Source: DASVRZ01 sp038230215
Lineage (GTDB): Bacteria > Verrucomicrobiota > Verrucomicrobiia > Chthoniobacterales > DASVRZ01
Direction of reading: 5' to 3'
DNA: 64,000 nucleotides
Assembly (NCBI GenBank): GCA_038230215.1
Contig: JBBRNR010000006.1
Span: 1 to 64,000, forward strand
A model generated the notes under the pieces. It made no database searches. It saw only the letters and a list, made by a program, of their open reading frames with translations, and had not been told where the DNA came from. This document shows, piece after piece, positions 53,495 to 62,468 of this stretch (position 1 is its first letter; every line of letters begins with the position of its first letter). Position numbers and translations under genes: made by a program.

Positions 53495-53833
53495 TTTAAT
53501 TTCGGATGTTAGGTGGACGTTGGTTAAGACGAAGATAATCCTCTCCATTTGCCCATGTTCATCAAAGCATTCATGGCAACGTTTGCGTGTCGAATGTCAC
53601 GGAAGTGTGCCGATTATTGCGAATGTGTGACAGAAGTCCGGAGATCGTGTGGCAAGGAAGAAAAGCCACTAATTTTAGTATAGTTGCAGCGGCCCAAAAT
53701 TGGGGAATGAACAGAAAATTCACGAAATCCTGGACTACACCGGAATGGCATGGGGCGCTGATTGGAACCAATGCCTCTAATTTAGAATTATTCTTGATCT
53801 AAGTTGCCATCTGCCGCATCTTACCCGAATCCA
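53495..53833. other. Intergenic control region between divergent PEP-CTERM and fur-type genes
   Basis: 339 bases with no supported gene; the small frames on both strands lack conserved sequence. The side next to the fur gene is AT-rich and holds a short palindrome (53784-53794). No sigma-54 pattern was found facing the PEP-CTERM gene. Confidence 0.5.
53784..53794 (+). promoter_or_regulatory. Possible Fur/PerR operator
   Basis: AGAATTATTCT is a 5-1-5 palindrome lying in TTAGAATTATTCTTG, partly like the PerR/Fur box TTATAATNATTATAA, about 40 bp before the regulator's ATG. The left half matches well and the right half poorly. Confidence 0.3.
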
Positions 53834-54268
53834 ATGGCAGACGATCCCACATATGATGAAAGTGTCGCTCTCGGCGGTTTTCGCCTCACGAAACAACGAC
53901 GCGAGGTTTACGACGCGTTGACTGAAGTTCGCGATCATCCGACCGCCTCGGAGATTTTCTTGCGCGCCAAGAACCGTATGCCGTCGATCTCACTGGCCAC
54001 GGTTTACAACAGTCTGGAAGCACTGGTTGCCAGTGGCCTCGTTAAACAGGTGAATCTGGATCGCGCCCCGACGCGTTACTGCCCAAACACCAAGGAGCAT
54101 GGGCATTTCTTTTGTGAAAAATGTCACGACGTCCAGGATATTGAGCTTTTGCCCGCAAATGATGCGCAACCTTTTGTTCTACCGTATGGCTGCATCGTCA
54201 CTCACCACGAACTTTCCTTAAAAGGTCTCTGCCAGAAGTGCGCGGAACCCACGCCTCTAATTTCCTAA
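53834..54268 (+). CDS. Fur/PerR-family metalloregulator
   Basis: 144 residues from ATG 53834; a TTG ten codons earlier is less likely. The winged helix is GFRLTKQRREVYDALTE and SLATVYNSLEALVASGLVK. The dimerisation part has RYCPNTKEHGHFFCEKCHDVQD and a final LCQKC, giving two CxxC pairs for structural zinc. It sits 8 bp before sufC. It probably regulates iron-sulfur assembly in response to iron or peroxide; the PerR or Fur subtype cannot be settled by eye. Confidence 0.88.
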   Translation: MADDPTYDESVALGGFRLTKQRREVYDALTEVRDHPTASEIFLRAKNRMPSISLATVYNSLEALVASGLVKQVNLDRAPTRYCPNTKEHGHFFCEKCHDVQDIELLPANDAQPFVLPYGCIVTHHELSLKGLCQKCAEPTPLIS

Positions 54269-54276
54269 TTTTTTAT

Positions 54277-55044
54277 ATGTCCACACTTAGTATTCGCAAT
54301 CTCCACGCCTGTATCGCTGGCCAACCTGAAACTGAAATTCTTCGCGGCCTGTCCCTCGACATTCCAAAAGGCCAGGTCCACGCCATCATGGGGCCGAACG
54401 GCTCTGGCAAAAGCACGCTCTCCAAAGTTCTCGCAGGTCATCCAGATTACACCGTCACCAGTGGAGAAGTCCTCATGAACGGCATCTCCATTCTCGAGAT
54501 GGAACCCGATGTGCGTTCCCGTGCTGGCTTTTTCCTAGCCTTCCAATATCCGAATGAAATCCCCGGAGTATCCAATGCCAATTTTCTGCGTGCCGCCTTG
54601 CAAGCGCGATTGCCGGAAGGCGAAGAAATCGATGCAACCGAGTATTACAAGCGGTTGTATTCCAAGATGGACATGCTGGAGATGGATCGAAAATTCACGG
54701 CGCGCTCGGTGAACGAAGGCTTTTCCGGAGGCGAAAAAAAGCGCAACGAAATCCTGCAAATGGCCATGCTCGAACCCGAGTTTGCCGTCCTTGATGAGAC
54801 CGATTCCGGTCTCGATATCGATGCACTTCGTATCGTTTCCAAAGGCGTTAACGCCTTGCGTGGACCTAACTTGGGAATTCTTTTAATCACTCACTATCAA
54901 CGCCTGCTCGATTACATTGTTCCAGACGTAGTGCATGTGATGGTGAAGGGGCAAATCGTCAAAACCGGGGAGAAAGAACTCGCCCTCGAACTCGAAGAAC
55001 GCGGATACGACTGGGTTTCCGAAGAGATGCTGGCCACCGCCTAA
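54277..55044 (+). CDS. sufC: Fe-S cluster assembly ATPase SufC
   Basis: 255 residues from ATG 54277. ABC-type ATPase: Walker A is MGPNGSGKSTLSKVLAGHP, and the Suf-type signature FSGGEKKRNEILQ is followed by Walker B AVLDETDSGLDIDAL. It has no membrane partner and powers the SufBCD scaffold in the cytoplasm. It begins the suf core right after the regulator gene; sufB follows after 12 bp. Confidence 0.96.
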   Translation: MSTLSIRNLHACIAGQPETEILRGLSLDIPKGQVHAIMGPNGSGKSTLSKVLAGHPDYTVTSGEVLMNGISILEMEPDVRSRAGFFLAFQYPNEIPGVSNANFLRAALQARLPEGEEIDATEYYKRLYSKMDMLEMDRKFTARSVNEGFSGGEKKRNEILQMAMLEPEFAVLDETDSGLDIDALRIVSKGVNALRGPNLGILLITHYQRLLDYIVPDVVHVMVKGQIVKTGEKELALELEERGYDWVSEEMLATA

Positions 55045-55056
55045 CCTTACGAATTT

Positions 55057-56460
55057 ATGAGCACTACAGCACTCGATATTGACCGCGAAGTCGGAAACTT
55101 TACTTACGACATCAAGCCGTATCGCGACTCCGGTTTCGGACTCAGCGAGGACACCATTCATTACATTTCCGACGTGAAGGACGACCCTCAATGGGTGCGC
55201 GATTTCCGTTTGAAGGCCTACCAAACGTTTCTCGATAAACCGATGCCGACGAGTTGGGCCACGAAGGATCTTGAAGCCATCGATTTTTCTAAAATTCGGT
55301 ATTACTTATCCGCCCAAGCAAAAACCACCCGCTCATGGGATGAAGTGCCGGACGACATCAAAAAAACGTTTGAGCGTCTGGGTATTCCAGAGCAGGAACG
55401 GAAATTTCTCGCCGGCGTCGAGGCGCAATTCGACAGCGAGGCGGTCTATTCCAACGTCAAGGCAGCCGTCGCGGACCAAGGTGTTATCTTCATGGGCTCC
55501 ACGGAAGCGCTAAAGGAACATCCCGAAATTTTTCGTAAGTGGTTCGGGAAAGTCATCCCGACGGGTGACAATAAATTCAGCGCATTAAACAGCGCGGTTT
55601 TCTCCGGCGGCAGCTTCATTTACGTTCCCCCGGGCGTAAAAGTGAAACATCCGTTGCAAGCTTACTTCCGGATCAACTCCGAAAACTTCGGCCAGTTTGA
55701 GCGTACTCTGATTATCGTCGATGAAGGTGCTGAGCTTACTTACATGGAGGGCTGCACTGCGCCCAAATTCACCACCGCCACGCTTCACAGTGCGGTCGTG
55801 GAACTCGTCGCGATGAAGGGCGCGAAGATCCAATATATCACCGTCCAGAATTGGAGCTCTAACGTCTTTAACCTAGTCACGAAACGCGGTATTGCCCATG
55901 AAGAAGCTGAGGTGAAGTGGATCGATTGCAATATCGGCAGCCGCCTCACGATGAAGTATCCGGGTGTCGTCATGAAAGGCCGCAAAGCGCGCGGCGAAGT
56001 TATTTCCATCGCGCTGGCCAATGACGGACAGCATCAGGACACCGGCGCGAAGATGATTCACGCGGCGGATGAGACGACTTCCAATGTGATCTCCAAGTCC
56101 ATCAGCGTGGGAAAAGGACGTTCGACTTACAGAGGAATGGTCCACATTCCGAAGCACCTCAAAGGCTGCAAAAACAACACAGAGTGCGACGCGTTGCTCA
56201 TCAACACGACTAGCCGCACCGACACGTATCCGGCGATCACCGTTCGCGGCACAGGCAATGTTACGCAACATGAGGCGAGCGTTTCGCAGGTTTCAGCCGA
56301 GCAGATTTTCTACATGCAACAGCGCGGACTCACCGAAGGCCAGGCCATGAGTTTGAGCGTCAACGGGTTCGTCAATGATCTCGTTCGCCAGTTTCCGATG
56401 GAATACAGCGTCGAGCTCAAGCGCCTCATCGACATGGAGATGGAAGGCTCCGTCGGATAA
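55057..56460 (+). CDS. sufB: Fe-S cluster scaffold protein SufB
   Basis: 467 residues. Conserved blocks: FVYVPPGV-like SFIYVPPGVKVKHPLQAYF, DEGAELTYMEGCTAP, VQNWSSNVFNLVTKRG, GSRLTMKYPGVVMKG and the C-terminal YMQQRGLTEGQAMSL. It builds Fe-S clusters with SufC and SufD. It is part of the sufCBD operon. No sufS or sufE is visible directly downstream. Confidence 0.97.
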   Translation: MSTTALDIDREVGNFTYDIKPYRDSGFGLSEDTIHYISDVKDDPQWVRDFRLKAYQTFLDKPMPTSWATKDLEAIDFSKIRYYLSAQAKTTRSWDEVPDDIKKTFERLGIPEQERKFLAGVEAQFDSEAVYSNVKAAVADQGVIFMGSTEALKEHPEIFRKWFGKVIPTGDNKFSALNSAVFSGGSFIYVPPGVKVKHPLQAYFRINSENFGQFERTLIIVDEGAELTYMEGCTAPKFTTATLHSAVVELVAMKGAKIQYITVQNWSSNVFNLVTKRGIAHEEAEVKWIDCNIGSRLTMKYPGVVMKGRKARGEVISIALANDGQHQDTGAKMIHAADETTSNVISKSISVGKGRSTYRGMVHIPKHLKGCKNNTECDALLINTTSRTDTYPAITVRGTGNVTQHEASVSQVSAEQIFYMQQRGLTEGQAMSLSVNGFVNDLVRQFPMEYSVELKRLIDMEMEGSVG

Positions 56461-56483
56461 ACTCGAAACTAACCCCTGCGAAG

Positions 56484-57800
56484 ATGCTTCACGACGCACT
56501 CATAGAAACGCCCATGGCTTCCTTGTTAGAGACACCATTCATCGACCCGACTGCGCCTGAATGGTTGCAAACGCTCCGCCAGCAAGCCTGGTCTGATTTC
56601 CAAAACACTCCGGCTCCCAAACGCAAGGATGAGGCTTGGCGTTTTGCGAATTTAAAAATGCTGGACTTGGATCAATATCAGCCCGCCTCCAAAATCGATC
56701 GCGAAACCGCCCAGAAAATTCTCGCGCAATCCACGGGGCTCACCTCCGTTGCGGGCCGTCTGGTTTTTGCCAATGGAATCCTACTCTCGAAACAACATCT
56801 ATCCGAGGAACTCATCGCCCACGGTGTGCGCTTCCTGAGTTTCGATGAGGCGGTCAATCTTGTTCCCGAGTTGATCCAGCAACATTTTATGACTCAGACC
56901 GTGGGTCTCGGCTCGGCGCGGTTAGCCTCGCTGCACAAGGCGAAAGTAAGTACGGGCACCGTGATCCATGTCCCGAGGAATGTGGAAGTCGCTTTGCCAT
57001 TGGAGATTTTTCACTGGCTCGATGGGCAGAATTCCACCGTATTTCCGCATACGCTGATCATCCTCGGCGACAACGCGAAACTGACCGTTCTGGAGAATTA
57101 TCAATCGACGGACTCACAAGCGGAAGGTCTGGCCTGCGTGGTGAATGATTTGATCCTCGGTGCGGGTGCCAAGCTCACTTACGTTTCTGTGCAGAACTGG
57201 AGCGAAAAAGCGCGCAGTTTTCAAATCAACTCCACGGAACTTGCCCGCGATGCACATGCGACTAACATGGTGGTGAATCTCGGTTCCACCTATGCCCGCT
57301 ATGAAAGCGCCAGCCGGATGCGCGGTCCAGGCGGGCGGAGTGACATGCTTGCGGTGAATGTGGCAGCCGATCATCAGGAATATGATCAGCGCACTCTGCA
57401 GGATCACGCGCAGCCTCGTTGTACTAGCGATCTGCTTTACAAGAATGCGCTGCTGGATTTTTCCCGCACGATTTTTGCCGGGTTAATCAAGGTCGAGGAG
57501 CACAGCCACAAGACCGACGCCTACCAAAAAGTGCGCAACCTCATTCTAAGCGATGATGCGGAGGCTAATTCCATGCCCGGTCTGGAAATTTTGGCCGATG
57601 ATGTGCGTTGCAGTCACGGAGCCACCAGCGGACAACTCGAGCCGGATGAGATTTTTTATCTCCTCAGCCGCGGCATTCCAGAAACTCAGGCTCGCAGGCT
57701 ATTGGTTGCCGGATTCCTTAACGAGGCCATCGCCCGCCTCGATAACGAGGCTATCGAGAGTCACATTAACGTCCAGATTGCAAAAAAATTGCCCTGCTAA
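56484..57800 (+). CDS. sufD: Fe-S cluster assembly protein SufD
   Basis: 438 residues from ATG 56484; an ATG ten codons later is possible. SufD blocks: KRKDEAWRFANLKML at the N-terminus, VIHVPRNVEVALPLEIFHW, then ARYESASRMRGPGG and the C-terminal DDVRCSHGATSGQLEPDEIFYLLSRGI. It is the SufB paralogue and partner in the SufBC2D complex. It ends the suf operon; about 120 bp of AT-richer sequence separates it from the arsenic operon. Confidence 0.96.
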   Translation: MLHDALIETPMASLLETPFIDPTAPEWLQTLRQQAWSDFQNTPAPKRKDEAWRFANLKMLDLDQYQPASKIDRETAQKILAQSTGLTSVAGRLVFANGILLSKQHLSEELIAHGVRFLSFDEAVNLVPELIQQHFMTQTVGLGSARLASLHKAKVSTGTVIHVPRNVEVALPLEIFHWLDGQNSTVFPHTLIILGDNAKLTVLENYQSTDSQAEGLACVVNDLILGAGAKLTYVSVQNWSEKARSFQINSTELARDAHATNMVVNLGSTYARYESASRMRGPGGRSDMLAVNVAADHQEYDQRTLQDHAQPRCTSDLLYKNALLDFSRTIFAGLIKVEEHSHKTDAYQKVRNLILSDDAEANSMPGLEILADDVRCSHGATSGQLEPDEIFYLLSRGIPETQARRLLVAGFLNEAIARLDNEAIESHINVQIAKKLPC

Positions 57801-57920
57801 CGGCAGCGCTTTCCGACTTTAGCGGATATTTAGCCCAGAGATCACCCGGTAACTGATTCTCTATTAAACAAATGTTTTCTATACCAATCCAGTTTTGGTC
57901 TGAAGCCGATTTGAGGGGAG

Positions 57921-58736
57921 ATGAGCGATAGCGACACTAGTAGCAAAAGTGGGCGACGGTCGATTTCGGTGATTCTGCCGGTCTGGCGCGATTTGTCCGC
58001 GGCTGTCGCCTGCGTGGCCCGAGTGCGGGAAATGGAAGGAGTGCGTGAGGTCATTGTCTCAGCAGCCGCTGCGGATCGGGAGTGGGCAGAGGCAATGTGC
58101 GCTCTCGGCGTTCGGTTGGTCAGTTCTGTAGAGCCAAGTCGGGGACGGCAAATGGATCGCGGAGCGGCTGTAGCCACAGGAGAATGGCTGCTCTTTCACC
58201 ATGTGGATACCGCCCTCACGCCCGCGCATCTGCAAGCGTTGGTGCGGGCGACAGCGAACCCCGCCGTGATGGGCGGGGCATTCTACCGGCGCTTCGACGA
58301 GCGGCATCCGGCGCTACGCTGGCTGGAGCCAGTGGAGCGCTGGCACAACCGCACCTTCGGCGCGCTCTATGGCGATCAGTCGATTTTCGTGCGCCGGGAA
58401 ATGTTCGTGCGTCTGGGTGGTTTTCGCGGATTACCCCTCATGGAAGATGTGGATTTCTCGCTGCGACTACGGCGTGCGGGAAAAATCGCGCTGCTCGATC
58501 CACCGATTGCCTCCTCGCCACGCCGACATCTGGCGCACGGGCCGTGGCGCACCACCGGACGGAATGCAGCCATCCTCGCGCTCTTCCATCTGGGCGTGTC
58601 CCCGCACCGTCTCCATCGTTGGTATTATCCCGAGTCGGCTGCATCTGAATCCACTGGCTCAACGAAAAGTGATTATGCAGACGCGGGCTCGCAGAATCCC
58701 GTCAGCGTGCAGACCGCAAACACCCAACCATCGTGA
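57921..58736 (+). CDS. Glycosyltransferase, arsenosugar-cluster type (TIGR04283-like)
   Basis: 271 residues. A short GT2-like fold: ISVILPVWRDLSAAVACV, then SRGRQMDRGAAVATGEWLLFHHVDTAL, GDQSIFVRREMFVRLGGFRGLPLMEDVDFSLRLRR-type blocks and a C-terminal HGPWRTTGRNAAILALFHLGV. These blocks match the glycosyltransferases found beside arsM/arsS. A Ser/Thr-rich tail of about 35 residues ends the protein. Its stop overlaps the next start (GTGA). It is a paralogue of the gene at 62469, so the operon has two such enzymes. Confidence 0.8.
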   Translation: MSDSDTSSKSGRRSISVILPVWRDLSAAVACVARVREMEGVREVIVSAAAADREWAEAMCALGVRLVSSVEPSRGRQMDRGAAVATGEWLLFHHVDTALTPAHLQALVRATANPAVMGGAFYRRFDERHPALRWLEPVERWHNRTFGALYGDQSIFVRREMFVRLGGFRGLPLMEDVDFSLRLRRAGKIALLDPPIASSPRRHLAHGPWRTTGRNAAILALFHLGVSPHRLHRWYYPESAASESTGSTKSDYADAGSQNPVSVQTANTQPS

Positions 58737-60178
58737 CCGCCAAACTTTCACCCCAGCAGAAATGGCGCGCGCGCTGGGCGGCCTTCCGCGAGCCGGTGCA
58801 TCGGGAAAAAGCGGGCATTTTGCGTGCGCGCTGGGAGTCGTTGCCGGAGGAATTACGCACGTCGAATCAAATCTCCGGGCGGCATCTGACGCACTGCGGC
58901 TTTACTCTTGGCGCGAGCTATTGCTCGTTTCACTGCACCCATTGTTATCTTCCGAAGAACGCGAACGAAGTGCCGCTTCCGTCGCTCGCGCAGATGAAGG
59001 AGCAGATCGATGCGAACCGACGGCTTCAAGGTCCAGGCGGGGGATTGCAGCTCACTGGTGGTGACGTAGCCGACGCTTACTGGCGTTCCGGGCGGCAGGA
59101 TGAGCTTGTGGAAGTCGTGCGCTACGCTTACAGCGTCGGCCTCGTGCCGATGCTTATGACCCACGGCCAGACGCTCATCGAGCATCCCGAATTTTTGGAG
59201 CGACTCGTGGTGGAAGGCGGGCTGCGGCAGGTCGCAATCCACGTCGATGTCACCCAAGCGGGGCGGCACGGCTATCCCATCGGGCGAATCAAAACGGAGG
59301 CCGATCTACATCCAGTGCGCGCGGCTTTCACCGAGTTGGGCTGGAGCATTCGGGAGAAGACGGGCGTCGCGTTGGAGTTTGCGCATAATTGCACCGTCAC
59401 CCGCAAAAACATCGATGGCGTCGCGGAGATCATCCGGTGGTTTCTCGCCGAACCGAAGCGCACGCAGCTCTGGCGCATGCTAAGTTTCCAGCCTGAGGCC
59501 GATACGGGACGCACGATTTTTTCGCAAGAGCCGATTACACCTGCGCTGACTTGGGAAAAAATCCGAGAAGGCACTGGCCTGCCGCTCCGCCGCGACGCGA
59601 GCATCTTTGGTCATCCCGATTGCAATAGTTGGGCCTCACTGCTCGTCGCGCAGGATTCTGGCGAAGTCTATCCAACATTGCCGGACGACCCCAAGTGGGA
59701 TCAAATTTTCGGTCGCGTGCTCGAACGCATCGGCGGCATCTCGCTCGTGACCGACGACGCCGGGACCGCGCCCTACCGCCTCGCCGGTGCGCTCGTGCAA
59801 AATCCGCTGCTCGCCGCACGGCTGGCCACGCATCTCGTATTGTTTGCAGTAGCGGGGAAAATGCCGCGCTCCGTTTTCCGCGCGCTGCTACGTGGCGAGG
59901 TCCACACCGTTGGCGTCGGGATGCACAACTTTATGGACGCCGCCGTGACTGCAACCGCGCCACACGATCCTGTAATCAAAGCGCGGCTCGACTCGTGCGT
60001 TTTCAAAGGCGCGGTAAAGCAGGATGGCGAGTGGGTTGGCGTGCCAATGTGCCAGATGAATCAAGAGCGTTGGAGCCAGGTCTATGATGACCGCCTCGCC
60101 GATCCTGTGCTGCGCTCCGAGCCGCAAGTTACTACCATCACAACCTCACCCGAAACGTTAATCTCCACAGTCTCTTAA
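58733..60178 (+). CDS. Radical SAM protein of unassigned function in arsenic cluster
   Basis: 481 residues from GTG 58733, overlapping the glycosyltransferase stop. The cluster-binding motif CSFHCTHC places Cys at about 64, 68 and 71 (CxxxCxxC), and the SAM-contact stretch GGLQLTGGDVADAY follows. A conserved barrel continues with MLMTHGQTLIEHPEF and LRQVAIHVDVTQAGRHGYP. The C-terminal ~180 residues (from about FGHPDCNSWASLL) contain further Cys, which could bind an extra cluster. It is not ArsS, which is encoded separately at 61358. The role is unknown; the position implies a modification step on an arsenic or sugar intermediate. Confidence 0.8.
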   Translation: MTAKLSPQQKWRARWAAFREPVHREKAGILRARWESLPEELRTSNQISGRHLTHCGFTLGASYCSFHCTHCYLPKNANEVPLPSLAQMKEQIDANRRLQGPGGGLQLTGGDVADAYWRSGRQDELVEVVRYAYSVGLVPMLMTHGQTLIEHPEFLERLVVEGGLRQVAIHVDVTQAGRHGYPIGRIKTEADLHPVRAAFTELGWSIREKTGVALEFAHNCTVTRKNIDGVAEIIRWFLAEPKRTQLWRMLSFQPEADTGRTIFSQEPITPALTWEKIREGTGLPLRRDASIFGHPDCNSWASLLVAQDSGEVYPTLPDDPKWDQIFGRVLERIGGISLVTDDAGTAPYRLAGALVQNPLLAARLATHLVLFAVAGKMPRSVFRALLRGEVHTVGVGMHNFMDAAVTATAPHDPVIKARLDSCVFKGAVKQDGEWVGVPMCQMNQERWSQVYDDRLADPVLRSEPQVTTITTSPETLISTVS

Positions 60179-60179
60179 T

Positions 60180-61352
60180 ATGTCCAATAACCTATCCACT
60201 CTACCAGTAGAAGCCGCCGTCAAACAACGTTACGCCGCTGGCGCCCAAGCGCAGGAACCTGCCCTCTGCTGCCCGGTCGATTACGATCCTCAATATTTGA
60301 AAATCATCCCCCAGGAAGTCATTGAGCGTGACTACGGCTGTGGCGATCCAAGTCAGTATGTGCGCCGCGGCGAGACCGTGCTCGATCTCGGGAGCGGCAC
60401 GGGAAAAATTTGCTTCATCGCTGCGCAAGTCGTTGGTCCGGAAGGCCGTGTCATCGGTGTGGACATGACGGACGCGATGCTCGACGTGGCGCGACGCAAT
60501 GCCCCGATCGTAGCCGAGCGGATCGGCTTCACGAACGTGGAGTTTCGCAAGGGCCGCATCCAGGATCTCGCGCTTGATCTAGAGAAGTTGGACGCCGAAC
60601 TGCAATCGCGTCCTATCGCCAGCGCCGATGCCTTTCTCGCGGCTGAAGAACTAGCAAACGAACTGCGAGTGAAGCAGCCGCTCGTGGCGACAGAATCGGT
60701 TGATATCGTCGTCTCGAATTGCGTGTTGAATCTCGTCGAACCGCGCGCCAAGACGCAACTTTTCGAGGAAATCTTTCGCGTCCTTCGCCTCGGCGGACGC
60801 GCGGTCATCTCCGATATCGTTGCTGACGAAGATGTGCCCGAGGAATTGCAGAATGATGCAGAGCTGTGGAGCGGCTGCATCTCCGGCGCGCTTACTGAGC
60901 AGCGCTTCCTCGCTGCGTTTGAAAAGGCCGGCTTCTACGGCATCCAGATCCTCAAGCGTGATGCCCAGCCGTGGCGCACAGTGCGCGGCATCGAGTTTCG
61001 CTCGGTCACGGTCGAGGCATTCAAGGGCAAACAAGGTCCCTGCTTTGAGCGCAATCAGGCGGTGATTTATCATGGCCCCTTCCGAGAAGTGCTCGACGAC
61101 GACAACCACCGGATGGTGCGTGGAGTGCGCTATGCGGTTTGCGACAAGACCTACAATCTCTATCGTAAAGCGCCCTATAGTGCTTCCTTCGAGTTCATAG
61201 AACCGCTTACCGAAATTCCGTTGGCCGAGGCTAAGCCGTTCGATTGCACGCGCACCGCTCTGCGCCACCCTCGCGAAACCAAGGGCCAGCAATATGATGC
61301 GACCAGCGAAGGCGCATCCTGCTGTGGCTCCGATGGCGGGGCCTGCTGCTAA
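60180..61352 (+). CDS. arsM: Arsenite S-adenosylmethionine methyltransferase
   Basis: 390 residues. The SAM-binding motif is VLDLGSGTGKICFIAA. Cysteines at positions expected for As(III) binding are C54 (DYGCGDPSQYV), C181 (SNCVLNLV) and C233 (WSGCISGALTE); the 181-233 spacing fits ArsM. There is an extra CC pair at 30-31, and the C-terminal tail has two CC pairs around GSDGGA, often seen in ArsM. It methylates arsenite to mono- and dimethyl forms, the first step toward arsenosugars. It starts one base after the radical SAM gene stop. Confidence 0.93.
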   Translation: MSNNLSTLPVEAAVKQRYAAGAQAQEPALCCPVDYDPQYLKIIPQEVIERDYGCGDPSQYVRRGETVLDLGSGTGKICFIAAQVVGPEGRVIGVDMTDAMLDVARRNAPIVAERIGFTNVEFRKGRIQDLALDLEKLDAELQSRPIASADAFLAAEELANELRVKQPLVATESVDIVVSNCVLNLVEPRAKTQLFEEIFRVLRLGGRAVISDIVADEDVPEELQNDAELWSGCISGALTEQRFLAAFEKAGFYGIQILKRDAQPWRTVRGIEFRSVTVEAFKGKQGPCFERNQAVIYHGPFREVLDDDNHRMVRGVRYAVCDKTYNLYRKAPYSASFEFIEPLTEIPLAEAKPFDCTRTALRHPRETKGQQYDATSEGASCCGSDGGACC

Positions 61353-61357
61353 AGCCG

Positions 61358-62314
61358 ATGAATCGTTTCGACACTACGCTGGCAGGGCAGGGGATTGCTC
61401 TGCGGCGGGCGCGTCCAGAGATCCTGCAGCTCAATGTGGGCAAGCTCTGCAATCTCACCTGCACGCATTGCCATGTGAACGCCGGGCCGAAGCGCAAGGA
61501 AATCATCACACGCGAAACACTCGACCGCATTCTCGACTGGTTCGCTGCGACCGACCTGCCAACGCTCGATCTCACCGGAGGCGCGCCCGAAATGATCCCG
61601 GATTTCCGCGAAGCGATCCTAAGCGTTCGGGCGATGACGCCTCGTCGCCGGATCATAGACAGGTGCAATCTTACCATCCTGCTGGAGCCAGGCTACGATG
61701 GATTGGCGGAATTTCTCGCGGAAAACGAAGTTGAGATCGTTGCTTCGATGCCGTGTTATTCGCCTGAGAATGTAAACGCCCAGCGGGGGGATGGCGTGTT
61801 CGATGCGAGCATCGCTGCACTGCAATTGCTCAACCGCCTCGGCTACGGCACACGTCAGGAACTGCCGCTTCATCTTGTTTATAATCCCAACGGAGCTAAC
61901 CTCCCCGGTCCGCAGGCTGAACTCGAAGCCGACTACAAACGCGAGCTTTCGCAGCACTTCGGCATCGTCTTCAATTCCCTCTACACGATCACGAATCTGC
62001 CCATCGCACGCTTTGCGAGCTGGCTGCGGCACGAGGGTAAATACGAGGAATATCTCGAAACGCTCGTCGCCGCATTCAATCCCGCGACCGTCGAAGGGTT
62101 GATGTGTCGCAATACCATTAATGTGAGTTGGGAGGGCGAAGCGCACGACTGCGATTTCAACCAGATGCTTCGTTTGCCTCTGGCCGGAAATGGCCGCCGC
62201 TACCTGTGGGATATCGATCCCGTCGCGCTCGTCGGGCGAGAGATTGCCACGGGCCACCACTGCTTCGGTTGCACCGCCGGCGCGGGATCGAGCTGCGGAG
62301 GCGCACTGACGTGA
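61358..62314 (+). CDS. arsS: Arsenosugar biosynthesis radical SAM protein ArsS
   Basis: 318 residues. The motif CNLTCTHCHVNAGP holds Cys 31, 35 and 38. The blocks LDLTGGAPEMIPDFR, MPCYSPENVNAQRG, LPLHLVYNPNGANLPGPQ and HDCDFNQML are typical of ArsS, and the C-terminus has CFGCTAGAGSSCGG. ArsS transfers the 5'-deoxyadenosyl group of SAM to dimethylarsinous acid. It is placed 5 bp after arsM, as in known arsenosugar operons. Confidence 0.94.
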   Translation: MNRFDTTLAGQGIALRRARPEILQLNVGKLCNLTCTHCHVNAGPKRKEIITRETLDRILDWFAATDLPTLDLTGGAPEMIPDFREAILSVRAMTPRRRIIDRCNLTILLEPGYDGLAEFLAENEVEIVASMPCYSPENVNAQRGDGVFDASIAALQLLNRLGYGTRQELPLHLVYNPNGANLPGPQAELEADYKRELSQHFGIVFNSLYTITNLPIARFASWLRHEGKYEEYLETLVAAFNPATVEGLMCRNTINVSWEGEAHDCDFNQMLRLPLAGNGRRYLWDIDPVALVGREIATGHHCFGCTAGAGSSCGGALT

Positions 62315-62330
62315 AGGCATATTTCTCGGA

Positions 62331-62455
62331 TCGCGAGGGCGTCTTGCCTTCGCGAACTTTCGGACACATGGTTCTTTCGTTTGGCGTATTTGCAGGCAGG
62401 GGAGTACGTTCCGGCGAGATGCCGAAACCGGCGGGTAGGAGGTCCACCCTACCCG
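62331..62455. repeat. Intergenic pair of hairpins (REP-like)
   Basis: The gap between arsS and the second glycosyltransferase, 154 bp in an otherwise gapless operon, holds two palindromes. TCGCGAGGGC (62331-62340) pairs with GCCTTCGCGA (62346-62355) with one G-T wobble. CGGGTAGG (62432-62439) pairs exactly with CCTACCCG (62448-62455). No T-tract follows, so termination is unlikely. They could be a REP-like repeat or RNA-processing structures. Confidence 0.55.
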
Positions 62456-62468
62456 AGCGCAAGCCATC

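Noticed and set aside
53587..53802. 71-codon plus-strand frame before the fur-type gene
   Set aside because: GTG start, no conserved sequence, and it covers the probable promoter region.
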